A stretch of DNA of 64,000 bases from Edaphobacter flagellatus (lineage in GTDB: Bacteria; Acidobacteriota; Terriglobia; Terriglobales; Acidobacteriaceae): positions 3,701,501 through 3,765,500 of the forward strand of contig NZ_CP073697.1 in NCBI RefSeq assembly GCF_025264665.1, written 5' to 3'. Of the stretch, positions 20,451 to 29,338 are shown piece by piece. How positions within the stretch are numbered: the first letter of the stretch is position 1; each line of letters begins with the position of its first letter. The notes beneath the pieces are model-generated. The model saw nothing but the letters and a program-made list of their open reading frames with translations, searched no databases and was not told where the DNA came from. Both the position numbers and the translations under genes were made by a program.

Positions 20451-20930
20451 CTATTCACAGTTGCAGCTTACCCCGTGAATTTCAGGCATGGATCCGTCGA
20501 AAGATGGGATGCAATGACCATGTGGGTCCAACTGAGGATTGCCAAGTTTATCGGCAACGCGCTTCTCGAAGCTTTCAGAGATGAAGTGCTCCAGACGTTC
20601 GGCTTCATCGTGAATTTCATCAATGGGATAGCTAAGGACCTCATAAAGAAAGGTCTCGATCAGCCGATGATGACGAATAATCTCCAGAGCACGTCTCCTC
20701 CCAGCGCGGGACAGGCGGACGCCGTAGTGCCTTTCATATTCGACAAGAGGTGGGGTGGACGCTGCGAGCTTTTGGATCATGTTTGTTACGGATGCAGGTG
20801 CGACTCCAAGCCGCTCTGCTAGTTCTCCACTACTGATGCGTTCCTTCTGACCGCCTCCCAAATGGAAGATCGCCTTCAGGTAGTTATCCACGGATTCCGT
20901 GTTCGCAAGCTGTTCTCGGCTCCGCGCCAT
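20451..20930 (-). CDS. DtxR/MntR-family metal-dependent transcriptional regulator
   Basis: A cytoplasmic repressor-type regulator of about 159 residues, close to the two-domain MntR length rather than the three-domain DtxR form. The winged helix lies near residues 10-75 (ISSGELAERLGVAPASVTNMIQKL). The dimerisation and metal-binding domain follows (HHRLIETFLYEVL, then HDEAERLEHFIS), with the family's E-x-x-L-E-H ligand pattern. There is no SH3/FeoA domain. The ATG at 20930 is preferred, with GGGAG ten bases upstream; a TTG at 20963 is an alternative. It is divergent from a TonB receptor, with two palindromic operators between them, so it probably represses that receptor, and perhaps itself, when Mn(II) or Fe(II) is sufficient. 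Confidence 0.85.
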   Translation of the reverse strand: MARSREQLANTESVDNYLKAIFHLGGGQKERISSGELAERLGVAPASVTNMIQKLAASTPPLVEYERHYGVRLSRAGRRRALEIIRHHRLIETFLYEVLSYPIDEIHDEAERLEHFISESFEKRVADKLGNPQLDPHGHCIPSFDGSMPEIHGVSCNCE

Positions 20931-20971
20931 CTCTGATGTACTCCCTCTTTTAGTTTGACCCAAAGTTTGTT

Positions 20972-20987
20972 TTTAGACTAGACTAAA
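20972..20987. promoter_or_regulatory. Putative DtxR/MntR operator 1
   Basis: TTTAGACTAGACTAAA is an inverted repeat around CTAG, perfect except for the A at position 6 and its partner. It lies in the divergent control region, 42 bases before the regulator start and 45 bases before the receptor start. The form TTTAGNC..GNCTAAA resembles known MntR/DtxR-family operators in symmetry and A/T-rich ends. Confidence 0.7.
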
Positions 20988-20990
20988 TTT

Positions 20991-21010
20991 ATTTTAGACA
21001 TGACTAAAAT
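20991..21010. promoter_or_regulatory. Putative DtxR/MntR operator 2
   Basis: ATTTTAGACATGACTAAAAT repeats the pattern of operator 1 (TTTAGAC, two variable bases, GACTAAA) with longer arms. The two centres are 21 bp apart, two helical turns, so bound dimers would face the same side of the DNA. This copy ends 21 bases before the receptor ATG and would block its transcription when bound. Confidence 0.7.
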
Positions 21011-21031
21011 TGGCTTTCCTTGGAGCCTACC

Positions 21032-23602
21032 ATGAAATGGACACGTAAAACATTCAGCATCCTGCCGCTTTTTATTGTATTAGCCAGCAGTCACGTCGTT
21101 TTGATGGCTCAGAGTGGCACAGCGGCAGCCCTCTCCGGTACCGTAGCGGATTTAAGCGGAGCAGTGCTGTCCGACGCCAATGTCCTCCTAACCTTCGTGA
21201 ATAGCGGAGCCCAGCGGACAATCAAGACAGGACCTGAAGGAGGCTTCCTCTTTTTCCAACTCAGCACCGGCGACTATCGCATTACCATCGACGCGCCTGG
21301 CTTCGCTAGCGAAACCCAGCAGATAACGTACTTGGGCGTTCCCATCCGGCTACATATCGCTCTCTCTGCGGCGGCCTCGAAGACTGAGGTCACGGTGACA
21401 GCCACAAACAGTGATCCGACAGAGCCTGCACACGTCGACATCACGCCAGAGCAGATCGACCGCATGCCAACCCAAAGTGTGAGTTCGCCGTTCAGTTCGC
21501 TGATCACGATGACGACTCCCGGCGTGTCCGCCGACTCGAATGGCTCCTTTCATCCGCTCGGCGACCATGCTGAAGCATCGTTTGTTGTGGACGGGCAGCC
21601 GATCACCGACCAACAGAGCCGTACTTTCTCTACTCAGGTCTCTCTGAATGCTCTGCAATCCGTGGAGGTCCGCGAGGGAGCGCCGGGATCTGACGTAGGA
21701 GACAAGACGAGCATGGTCATCGTCGCCCAGACCCGCTCCGGCCTCGATCAACGCAAGCCTCATGGTGAGTTCTCGTTCACCCGCGGCTCCTTCGCCACTT
21801 CGACAGGAAGCGGCAACCTGGCCTTCGGGTCGGCGAAGGTTGGCTCCTTCACCGCCATTGATGCCCTGAACAGTGGCCGCTTTCTAGATACACCAGAGAT
21901 CGAGGTTCTCCATGCTAATGGCAATGCTGAGAATGCCATCGAGCGTTTCGATTACAAGGCAACCGATAAAACAAGCCTGCAGCTCAATACCAGTCTGAGT
22001 CGCTCCTGGTTTCAGACTCCTAACACCCATGACCAGAATGCGCTCGGGCAGAACCAGCGTCAGACGGTGGTCAGTTTTAACGTTGCGCCGCAATTCCTCC
22101 ATACCTTCAACGATCATGCTTTCAACCAGACGAACTTCTGGGTGCGGCAGGATAAGGTCCGCTATCGCCCCTCGGACGATCCATTTGCAGACACACCAGC
22201 ATATTTGCAACAGGGGCGTCGACTGACCAATGCTGGCCTGCGTTCGGAGTTTACCTACAATCAGGGTCGCCATAGCGTGATCGGCGGTATCGAATTCAAA
22301 CACACTTTTCTGGCTGAGCAGTTCGCCACGGGCCTCACCGATCCAAGCTTCAATAGTCCTTGTCTCGGTGCAGACGGTGCGCCGTCGCCGATCACCACCG
22401 TGACCAATCCATCGCAATGCGTGGCTGCTGGTCTTACTCCGAACAGTGCTTTCTTGCCCGGCCTGCTCAACATCGACCTTACGCGTGGCGGCAGTATCTA
22501 TGCTTTTCAGGGATCAACGGACATCAAGCAGGTTGCCCTCTTCGGCCAAGACTACGTGAAATTGGGTAACTTCAAGATCGACCTCGGCCTTCGCTATGAC
22601 AAGTACAACGGCTTGGCAAGAAACCACGGCGTGCAACCACGCGTCGGTTTCGTCTACAGCTCGTCACCTTTGCACACTAACTTCCATCTCAACTATTCAC
22701 GGGTATTCATCACCCCCTATAACGAGAATCTGATTGTAGCCAGCTCCGCCGGGCCTGGATCGATATCGGCTGCACTTGGAGCGACGGACTCCGCAATTCT
22801 CAATACAGGGCATCGTAACCAGTTCAATGTCGGATTCGAGACGCCGATCAAGTACTTCTCGCTGAGTGGCGAATATCTCTGGAAATTCACGTATGGTGCT
22901 TACGATTTCGACGTCCTGCTTAATAGCCCTCTGACCTTCCCGACACAGTTCCGCAAATCGAAGATCGATGGCGGTCTTGTACGCCTAACCCTCACTCCAA
23001 CCCATGGAGTCAATGGATTCTTCACCATCAGCCACGTACGCTCGCGCCTCTTCGGGCCAGAGCTTGGCGGCATCAGCTTCAGCGCTCCTTATAGCAACGT
23101 CGCCCGTCCTGACCATGATGAGGGGTTGGCGATGAATCTGAATCTTCGTTACCAGTTTGGCCGACGTGGTCCCTGGATCAACAGCTCCTATCGCTACGAT
23201 GGTGGATTGGTAGCTGTTGCTGTACCGGATATTCCAACGGCTCTCCAACTTACCGGAGATGAACAGCAACAGATGGGTCTTCACTGTGGCTCAGTCTTCG
23301 CAACGGTTTCCAGGCCTCTCCGTTCCTGCGCTGGGCCGATTGCGGCAACGCGCATCCGCATTCCGCCACCCGGAACGGAGAACGACGACAGGAATCCGCC
23401 GCGAATCGCCGTGCGCAATACTGTAGATCTATCGATAGGAGAAGACAATTTGATTCATCACGAAAACCAGAGCCTCGGCATCCGCGTTGCGGTTGTGAAC
23501 CTGAACAACACGAAGGCGCTCTATAACTTCCTCTCGACCTTCTCGGGCACGCACTTTCTGACTACACGGGCGGTCACCGTCGGGCTTCGCTATGGATTCT
23601 GA
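21032..23602 (+). CDS. TonB-dependent receptor under metalloregulator control
   Basis: An 856-residue outer-membrane receptor. Signal peptide about residues 1-27 (LPLFIVLASSHVVLMA). There is an N-terminal carboxypeptidase-regulatory-like domain (ALSGTVADLSGAVLSDA), a plug with SFVVDGQPITDQQSRTFSTQ, and a beta-barrel ending VTVGLRYGF. It is a paralogue of the receptor at 41951-44698: both contain VDGQPITDQQS/IDGQPITDQQS, VSRSWFQTP/LSRSWFQTP, IPPPGTENDD/IPAPGTENDD and ALYNFLSTFSGTH near the C-terminus. The ATG at 21032 follows GGAG by seven bases; a TTG at 21020 is less likely. The flanking DtxR-type operators imply uptake of a manganese or iron complex. Confidence 0.88.
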   Translation: MKWTRKTFSILPLFIVLASSHVVLMAQSGTAAALSGTVADLSGAVLSDANVLLTFVNSGAQRTIKTGPEGGFLFFQLSTGDYRITIDAPGFASETQQITYLGVPIRLHIALSAAASKTEVTVTATNSDPTEPAHVDITPEQIDRMPTQSVSSPFSSLITMTTPGVSADSNGSFHPLGDHAEASFVVDGQPITDQQSRTFSTQVSLNALQSVEVREGAPGSDVGDKTSMVIVAQTRSGLDQRKPHGEFSFTRGSFATSTGSGNLAFGSAKVGSFTAIDALNSGRFLDTPEIEVLHANGNAENAIERFDYKATDKTSLQLNTSLSRSWFQTPNTHDQNALGQNQRQTVVSFNVAPQFLHTFNDHAFNQTNFWVRQDKVRYRPSDDPFADTPAYLQQGRRLTNAGLRSEFTYNQGRHSVIGGIEFKHTFLAEQFATGLTDPSFNSPCLGADGAPSPITTVTNPSQCVAAGLTPNSAFLPGLLNIDLTRGGSIYAFQGSTDIKQVALFGQDYVKLGNFKIDLGLRYDKYNGLARNHGVQPRVGFVYSSSPLHTNFHLNYSRVFITPYNENLIVASSAGPGSISAALGATDSAILNTGHRNQFNVGFETPIKYFSLSGEYLWKFTYGAYDFDVLLNSPLTFPTQFRKSKIDGGLVRLTLTPTHGVNGFFTISHVRSRLFGPELGGISFSAPYSNVARPDHDEGLAMNLNLRYQFGRRGPWINSSYRYDGGLVAVAVPDIPTALQLTGDEQQQMGLHCGSVFATVSRPLRSCAGPIAATRIRIPPPGTENDDRNPPRIAVRNTVDLSIGEDNLIHHENQSLGIRVAVVNLNNTKALYNFLSTFSGTHFLTTRAVTVGLRYGF

Positions 23603-23840
23603 ATGGTCATCTGGGAGTGTGAACGCCATCCGTAACGATTTGCCTCGGATGCGGGAATCGAACTGTGCTGGAGAAGCGAGTGGTACCACTGCGCGAACTG
23701 CATATTCACCCGGAGGGATGGGATCACCGGACAATTGTCCGAGGTGAGGGCAATCATCATGGCGTTGCAGAAAACGGGAGAAAGTCCATTCAGAGCACAC
23801 CTACGATACAGCAGCGCATCTTAATCACGGGTTCTACCAG

Positions 23841-24620
23841 ATGAATACTTCATCCGCGCGCGAAACGATAGCTTGCCTCGGCTCCAGCAGCACTGCCGGT
23901 AGAGGGCAGGCATTCGACTGGATTGGCGAGCTCTCCCGACGTCCCCGTAACGCGCGGTTCAAATTCCTCAATTTCGGCGTTGGTGGGGACCTAGCATATG
24001 ACGTCCTTAAGCGCGTAGATACCGTCCTGGTCTGTCAACCCGACAGTGTGATTGTTTGGGTGGGTGGTAATGATGCGCTTGCAATGGTCTCCTCTAAGGC
24101 GCGACGTCTTTTCGGGGTCATGAAGTTCGCATCCAGAGCCGCTTCGGGGACGCGGTTTGACGACTGCTTTGGGACTCTTGTTCGACGTCTGAAATCCAGC
24201 GGTGCCCGCGTCGCCGCCTGTTCGCTCGCTCCGATCGGGGAGTCAACAATGTCCGATCAGCCGTTTCAGGCTGCGCTCAACTCCGCAATCCACGACTTAA
24301 GTGCCAGTATCAAGCGCATCGCCTGTGACGAAGCCGTCGATTACGTCCCGATTTTCGAGACGTTTCAGGTTGCCATCAACGCCGATCCAGGCCGGGCGCT
24401 TACGAGTCTCCGGTTCCTGCCGATGTACCGCGATGCCTTTCGCACGATAGTGCTGCGGATGTCCCCCGACGACGTGGGGCGTCTGAACGGCTGGAAATTC
24501 CATAGCGATGGCATCCATCTGAACAGCCGAGGCGGGTTGATGGCTGCGGACCTCATCCAATCCCAGTTGGACAATCATGGACCCCCGCGCTCCAACAATG
24601 CGCTCACCGAACCAGACTAG
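23841..24620 (+). CDS. SGNH/GDSL-family hydrolase
   Basis: A 259-residue cytoplasmic esterase/lipase-type enzyme. Block I is CLGSSSTAGRG near residues 12-22, with Ser in place of Asp in the GDS motif. Block II is the Gly in NFGVGGDLAYD, block III is VWVGGNDA with the Asn, and block V is SDGIHLNSRG with the Asp-x-x-His pair. No signal peptide is seen. Substrate unknown. The Shine-Dalgarno is weak. It follows the receptor gene by about 240 bases and is probably independent. Confidence 0.75.
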   Translation: MNTSSARETIACLGSSSTAGRGQAFDWIGELSRRPRNARFKFLNFGVGGDLAYDVLKRVDTVLVCQPDSVIVWVGGNDALAMVSSKARRLFGVMKFASRAASGTRFDDCFGTLVRRLKSSGARVAACSLAPIGESTMSDQPFQAALNSAIHDLSASIKRIACDEAVDYVPIFETFQVAINADPGRALTSLRFLPMYRDAFRTIVLRMSPDDVGRLNGWKFHSDGIHLNSRGGLMAADLIQSQLDNHGPPRSNNALTEPD

Positions 24621-25070
24621 TACCAATATGCAGGACGACCTGAGACATTTCGAAACCCCTTACGCCGTTCGCCCACCTCATTCTAGATATTCGTCTTTTA
24701 GATATGATGTTGTAGCCGATGCGTGGGGAATATGTGAATCCTAAAGGGATTTCCTCGCCTTCTAAGGCGGGTCTTTTCCATTGGATTCGCGCGAAACTTC
24801 TTATCTGACCAAAAGCACGTTTATGAGGCTAATCCAGGCTCAATGAGTGCATCGGCCAATTGGCGTCCACTGAAGGTCACGTCTAGACAGATCGGCAGAT
24901 ACCAGCCTACTTTTCGTTGAAAATCAAACTACATCTTCTCCGATGAACAGTGTCCCGCGGCTTCCTGACAACTTCTTCTGGATTTATCGTCGAAGAAACT
25001 CAAACCTCCTGTTGCTTTCCAAAAGAAAGCATGTCATGATTCCTGTTGGAAACCTAAAGGTTTATTCACC
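24621..25070. other. Intergenic region
   Basis: About 450 bases holding one terminator-like hairpin (listed) and the promoter of the PadR gene. No coding frame is supported. Confidence 0.5.
24754..24780 (+). terminator. Terminator-like hairpin
   Basis: CTCGCCT pairs with AGGCGGG through a 4-base loop (one G-T pair) and is followed by TCTTTTCC. It lies 134 bases after the SGNH hydrolase stop. Confidence 0.5.
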
Positions 25071-25418
25071 ATGAAGGAAAAGCTGGATGTTTTGCAAGGC
25101 ACGCTTGCACTGATGGTCCTCAAGACACTGGATGTTCTGGGATCGCAGCACGGCTGGGGAATCGCGCGACGCATTGAGCAGATCAGCGGAGACCTTCTGG
25201 CTGTCAACCAGGGTACGCTTTATCCCTTGCTGCTCAAGCTCGAGCATGAAGGCTCGATTGCCTCCGAGTGGGGCATATCGGAGAACAACCGCCGTGCCCG
25301 CTTCTATCGGCTTACTGCGGCTGGTCGTAAGCAGCTGCAGACGGAGACCAGTGAATGGGAGCGAACCGCTCAAATCATAGAGCGCTTTTTCAAAGTCAAA
25401 GCGGAGGATTTACCGTGA
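25071..25418 (+). CDS. PadR-family transcriptional regulator
   Basis: A 115-residue DNA-binding protein with the PadR winged helix: LDVLQGTLALMVLKTLD, then GTLYPLLLKLEHEG and the wing YRLTAAGRKQL. In acidobacteria such regulators are typically encoded directly ahead of ADOP permeases and probably control them. Its TGA overlaps the GTG start of the permease (GTGA), so the two are translationally coupled. The effector is unknown. Confidence 0.9.
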   Translation: MKEKLDVLQGTLALMVLKTLDVLGSQHGWGIARRIEQISGDLLAVNQGTLYPLLLKLEHEGSIASEWGISENNRRARFYRLTAAGRKQLQTETSEWERTAQIIERFFKVKAEDLP

Positions 25419-28135
25419 AATTCCTGCGACGCTCGCTAATACGCCTCAAGAATCTTGTAACAGGGCAGAGTGCCGACCAACGCCTGCGGGAAGAGATTGC
25501 CGAACATCTTGCGTTCCAGACAGAAGAGAACATACGCGCCGGCATGTCGCCTACCGAGGCGCGGCGGCAGGCCGTGCTCAAGCTGGGCGCGACCCAGGCA
25601 ATCCGCGAAGACCACCATGCAGAGCACAGTATTCCGTTTATTGAGAATCTGCTCTTGGACCTGAAGTACGCGGTACGCATGCTTCTGAGATCTCCTGGAT
25701 TCTCTTTCATTGCAATCGCCACAATCGCATTGGGCATTGGAGCCACGACTGCAATCTATAGCGTGATTGACGCCACGCTGCTGCATCCATTGCCGTATCC
25801 AAATCCTGCCGAACTGGTGCGCATCCAGGACGATCTTCCCGGCGTAGGCGCGCAGGATGTCGGCATCTCCGTTCCTGAGTGGAGAGACCTCGAGAGCTCA
25901 GGGATATTCCAGTCCGTGTCGGTTTCCGGAACCGGCGCAGACGTGAACCTCACCGGCAGTGCGCAGCCCAAGCGTCTCAGCTACAAGCATGTTTCGCCGA
26001 ATTACTTCGCGGTCCCCGGTGTAGATGCGCAGTTGGGCCGCACCTTCGATCCGCACGATGCGACTCCCGGCTTCAACCTGGAGGCCGTGATCAGCGATGG
26101 GCTCTGGAGGAGAGACTTCGGAGCCGATCCGCACCTTATTGGCAAAGCTCTGCGCCTGGACAACGACGTTTATCACGTCATAGGCATTATGCCGCCCGGT
26201 TTTCGCGATCTGGGTTCAACCAGCGAGGAGCGGAATACGGAGGTGTGGCTGGCGGCTGGCATGGCCGGTCTGCCATTTCCGCCTCCGTTGCGCGGTACAC
26301 GTCTGCACGGTCGAACGGTCGCCCGCCTGAGGCCCGGTCTCTCAATTGCAGCCGCACAGGAGCGCCTCGATGCGCTGGTTGTATCGCTGAAGAAGCAATA
26401 TCCGGCGGAGTATCCCGCTCAGACCTCATGGACCGTGCGCCTGACTCCGCTCAGCGAAAGCGTGGTCGGCAGCGTTCGCCAATCTCTCATTCTGCTGTTC
26501 GGCGCGGTAGCATTGGTACTCCTCATCAGTTGCGTCAATGTCGCCAATCTCCTGCTTGCCCGCGCCAGTCTGCGAGGTCGCGAGATCGCGGTGCGCCAAG
26601 CTCTGGGAGCGCAAAGAATGCGGTTGATCCGCCAGTTCCTCGCCGAGAGTCTGCTGCTCTTCCTGCTTGGCGGGATTGCCGCTTTCGCGATTCTCTTCTC
26701 CACGAGGAAGTTCCTGCTGCAGTTGGTTCCGGAGAGTCTGCCGCATATGAACGACATCTCGATCAACTGGGGCGTGCTGGCGTTCGGTCTTGCCCTCTCT
26801 GTCATAGCCGGAACTGTCTTTGGTCTTGCTCCCGCATGGCTCATGAGCCGCTTCGATCTGATGGGTACGCTTCGGCAGGAGGGGCGCGGCTCCAGCGGCT
26901 CACGGGAAGGCTCGCGCGCCCGCCAGATACTGGTCGTCAGTGAACTGGCGCTCTCCCTGGTGCTCATGGTCGCCGCGGGCCTTCTGTTGCGCAGTTTTTG
27001 GGACTTGTTCACGTTGCCGCCCGGTTTCAATCCTGACCGCGTCATGGCTATTCAGACCTGGCTGCCGGGGCCTAATGATCCCACTGCGGATATGTACCGA
27101 ACCGCCACGCAGGAATCGGTCCTGGTGCGCGAGATCCTTCGTCGCAACCGAACCCTGCCGGGCGTAGAAGAAGCGGCTGTCGGCGACGTGGACGCGCTTC
27201 CGCTGGGCCACAGCGTTCCCAACCCGCTGCCTTTGATCCGCGAAGGCATCGAGACGATGGACAATCAGGCTCCTGCGATCGACGGCCCCATCGTTTCGCC
27301 TGAATACTTCCACTTGTTGGGGATGTCGCTCGAGCGTGGACGCCTTTTCGGTGACCACGATCTTGAGGATACGCCTAACGTTGCGGTCATCAATGAGGCC
27401 GCGGCTCGTACCTACTGGCCAAACCAGGACCCGCTGGGCAAACGCGTCCGTTTGCGCTTGGATACTCGCGAGCCGTTGAGCCCTGCCAAGCCGACCTGGA
27501 CCACGATCATCGGCGTGATTGCGGATGCCCGCATGGAATCGTTGGCCGACGCGGCAGTTCCGCAGATCTACCGCAGCGTGTACCAGCACCCCGCCAAGGA
27601 TCTGGTCATCTTTCTTCATGGACAACTCGATCCCAGCGCCATCCTCGCGCAGGAGCGAAGCCAGGTCCAGTCCATCGATCCGGAACTTCCCGTCTTCCAC
27701 GCAGAGACCCTGAAGGAGGTGCTCTCCGATTCGCTTTCCGTGAAGCGATTCTCGATGGAGATGGTGGCGTTGTTTGCAGGTACAGCCTTGCTGCTGGCCG
27801 GGCTTGGAATCTACGGGACTATTTCCTATGTCGTGAATGAACAAAGACGGGAGATCGCCATCCGCCTCGCGCTGGGAGCTCAAAGAGGCAATATCCTCAA
27901 GATGGTCCTGCGCCGGGGACTCGGTTTGGCCGCTGCTGGGGCCGGGCTGGGTGTGGCCGGTGCGATCATCGTCTCTCACCTTATGGCCGGACTGCTCTAC
28001 GGCGTGTCGCCTTCCGATCTGCCCACCTTCGCTGGCGTCACCCTTGTACTTACCGCTGTCGCGTTCGCCGCCAGCTATATCCCGGCGCTGCGCGCCATGC
28101 GTTTCGATCCAATAACTACACTCCACTCCGAATGA
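25415..28135 (+). CDS. ADOP-type ABC transporter permease
   Basis: A 906-residue acidobacterial duplicated orphan permease, named for the two MacB/FtsX-type halves in one chain and the usual lack of an adjacent ATPase, as here. The N-terminal domain (about 1-80) has the ADOP-specific helical segment (REEIAEHLAFQTEENI, SPTEARRQAVLKLG). First half: TM about 90-115 (FSFIAIATIALGIGATTAI), a large periplasmic MacB-like domain, then FtsX helices near residues 365-480 (VALVLLISCVNVANLLLARAS). The second half repeats the plan and ends with three helices (GTALLLAGLGIYGTISYVV). The GTG start at 25415 follows GGAGG by seven bases. These proteins are thought to act in export or mechanotransmission, but the substrate is unknown. 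Confidence 0.88.
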   Translation: MKFLRRSLIRLKNLVTGQSADQRLREEIAEHLAFQTEENIRAGMSPTEARRQAVLKLGATQAIREDHHAEHSIPFIENLLLDLKYAVRMLLRSPGFSFIAIATIALGIGATTAIYSVIDATLLHPLPYPNPAELVRIQDDLPGVGAQDVGISVPEWRDLESSGIFQSVSVSGTGADVNLTGSAQPKRLSYKHVSPNYFAVPGVDAQLGRTFDPHDATPGFNLEAVISDGLWRRDFGADPHLIGKALRLDNDVYHVIGIMPPGFRDLGSTSEERNTEVWLAAGMAGLPFPPPLRGTRLHGRTVARLRPGLSIAAAQERLDALVVSLKKQYPAEYPAQTSWTVRLTPLSESVVGSVRQSLILLFGAVALVLLISCVNVANLLLARASLRGREIAVRQALGAQRMRLIRQFLAESLLLFLLGGIAAFAILFSTRKFLLQLVPESLPHMNDISINWGVLAFGLALSVIAGTVFGLAPAWLMSRFDLMGTLRQEGRGSSGSREGSRARQILVVSELALSLVLMVAAGLLLRSFWDLFTLPPGFNPDRVMAIQTWLPGPNDPTADMYRTATQESVLVREILRRNRTLPGVEEAAVGDVDALPLGHSVPNPLPLIREGIETMDNQAPAIDGPIVSPEYFHLLGMSLERGRLFGDHDLEDTPNVAVINEAAARTYWPNQDPLGKRVRLRLDTREPLSPAKPTWTTIIGVIADARMESLADAAVPQIYRSVYQHPAKDLVIFLHGQLDPSAILAQERSQVQSIDPELPVFHAETLKEVLSDSLSVKRFSMEMVALFAGTALLLAGLGIYGTISYVVNEQRREIAIRLALGAQRGNILKMVLRRGLGLAAAGAGLGVAGAIIVSHLMAGLLYGVSPSDLPTFAGVTLVLTAVAFAASYIPALRAMRFDPITTLHSE

Positions 28136-28412
28136 CTCCTTGGCGCCGAACTTGTCTTCGCAAGTTGTGGCCCTCCCGATAGCGTCCCTTCAGGATGCCC
28201 AAAAAACGCCTATGTAGCCAGGAAGAGTTCTGGATTCGCACGAAATCGTCAAGGCACTCATTGAGGCAGGAATTCGCAATGAGAAGTCGGTTTGTCGTCA
28301 CTCATCTTATTGCCGACCAGAGCGGTGTTTTATCAGAACCTCTCGCACGAGATACATGAAAACGACAGACTGCCTGCCGACGGTCTGTCGAGGATGCGAA
28401 GTCTGCAACTCC
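28136..28412. other. Intergenic region
   Basis: About 280 bases after the ADOP gene with no gene, terminator or repeat that I can support. Confidence 0.4.
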
Positions 28413-28680
28413 TTAGGCTGTTTTGTTTCCTTGAATCGCTTTCGCCGCTTGTCGTATTACGTCAATGACAACCTCGGGCTTGGAGAGCATCGGCACATGA
28501 CTGCTTTCCACCTCGATTACAGTCGCTCCCATGCGTTTCGAGACGCACCGTTGGAGATCGGGATGAACGGTATGATCTTGCAGGCACAAGATGTACCAGC
28601 TTGGCTTCGACTTCCACGGAGTGCTCTGGAGACGCTGCTGCGTAAAGAGGTCGGCAGTCAAGAATATTTTTAAGTTATCC
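28413..28680 (-). pseudogene. Alpha/beta hydrolase C-terminal remnant
   Basis: The minus strand reads a typical C-terminal third of a small alpha/beta hydrolase: TPWKSKPSWYILCLQDHTVH, then KRMGATVIEVESSHVPMLS and EVVIDVIRQAAKAI. The Asp in LQDHTV and the His in SSHVPML are the expected catalytic Asp and His. Everything N-terminal, including the nucleophile, is missing; the frame stays open upstream but is not related. This is a truncated gene at the edge of the metal locus. Confidence 0.65.
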
Positions 28681-28892
28681 CCCAATCCGAGAAGAATCCC
28701 AGCAGGAGCGGCGTCGCGGATTGATTTCGCTATGTCGGCAAAATGCTTCACTCTCGCAAACATGCTGTCCAGCCAGGTTGAGGCTCTGAATCCACGCAGC
28801 AATTTGGCGATTCCTCGAGTTGGGTCCGCACATGCACTGTTTGCGGCTCGCGGTCCTTGCGAACTAGCGTTCTGCGGTGCTAGGCTGCCAGA

Positions 28893-29183
28893 ATGCCGCA
28901 GATTCTTAAACAGCTTCGCGCATCTTCGCGAGTTCTGTTGGTTGTAGCTTTGCTTGCGACCTTCATAGCGGCTGTGCTGATGTCGGCTGGTCATGTTCAT
29001 TTACATGGAAGTCATGACCACTGCGTGAATTGCCAGATGGCCTTCCAGCTTCTGTGCATTCTCGTCGTCTGCGCCGGTTTGCTCATTGCACAGATTCAGT
29101 CGCCTCCACAGCCTGAAGAGGTTACCCTCTACCGGCGCAGTAGCTATCGCAGTAACCTTTGGGTTCGCCCTCCCCCCCGCTAG
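28893..29183 (+). CDS. Small His/Cys membrane protein, copy A
   Basis: A 96-residue protein. One N-terminal helix (about 12-31, VLLVVALLATFIAAVLM) is followed by GHVHLHGSHDHCVNCQ, which offers five His and two Cys in a CxxC as metal ligands. A second helix follows (LLCILVVCAGLLIA), then a tail ending VRPPPR. The same plan recurs at 36729-37001 and 44740-45057. It loosely recalls DUF2946 proteins (membrane helix, His then CxxC, Pro-rich end), but I cannot confirm membership. It lies 155 bases upstream of a TonB receptor on the same strand. A periplasm-facing metal-binding role is inference. Confidence 0.65.
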   Translation: MPQILKQLRASSRVLLVVALLATFIAAVLMSAGHVHLHGSHDHCVNCQMAFQLLCILVVCAGLLIAQIQSPPQPEEVTLYRRSSYRSNLWVRPPPR

Positions 29184-29254
29184 GCCCTTCTCCATTCAAT
29201 CTCCGTCGTTGAACCGAACGCTGCATGAAGTTCATTTGCAGCGAAGAAGCGTCG

Positions 29255-29274
29255 CTGCCTGATCTGTCAGGCAG
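29255..29274. promoter_or_regulatory. Perfect inverted repeat ahead of TonB receptor
   Basis: CTGCCTGATCTGTCAGGCAG has two perfect 8-bp arms and a 4-base centre. No T tract follows, so it is more likely an operator or leader hairpin than a terminator. It lies 64 bases before the receptor ATG. Confidence 0.45.
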
Positions 29275-29338
29275 TAAATGATCGCATTCGTTCTGGCGAT
29301 GGACTGATTTCTATTCTTCCAACCATAGAAGGGTCTAC

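Noticed and set aside
25879..28126. Long open frames on both strands within the ADOP permease region
   Set aside because: They are out of frame with a permease whose motifs are continuous; composition is Arg/Ser/Pro-rich without domain signals.
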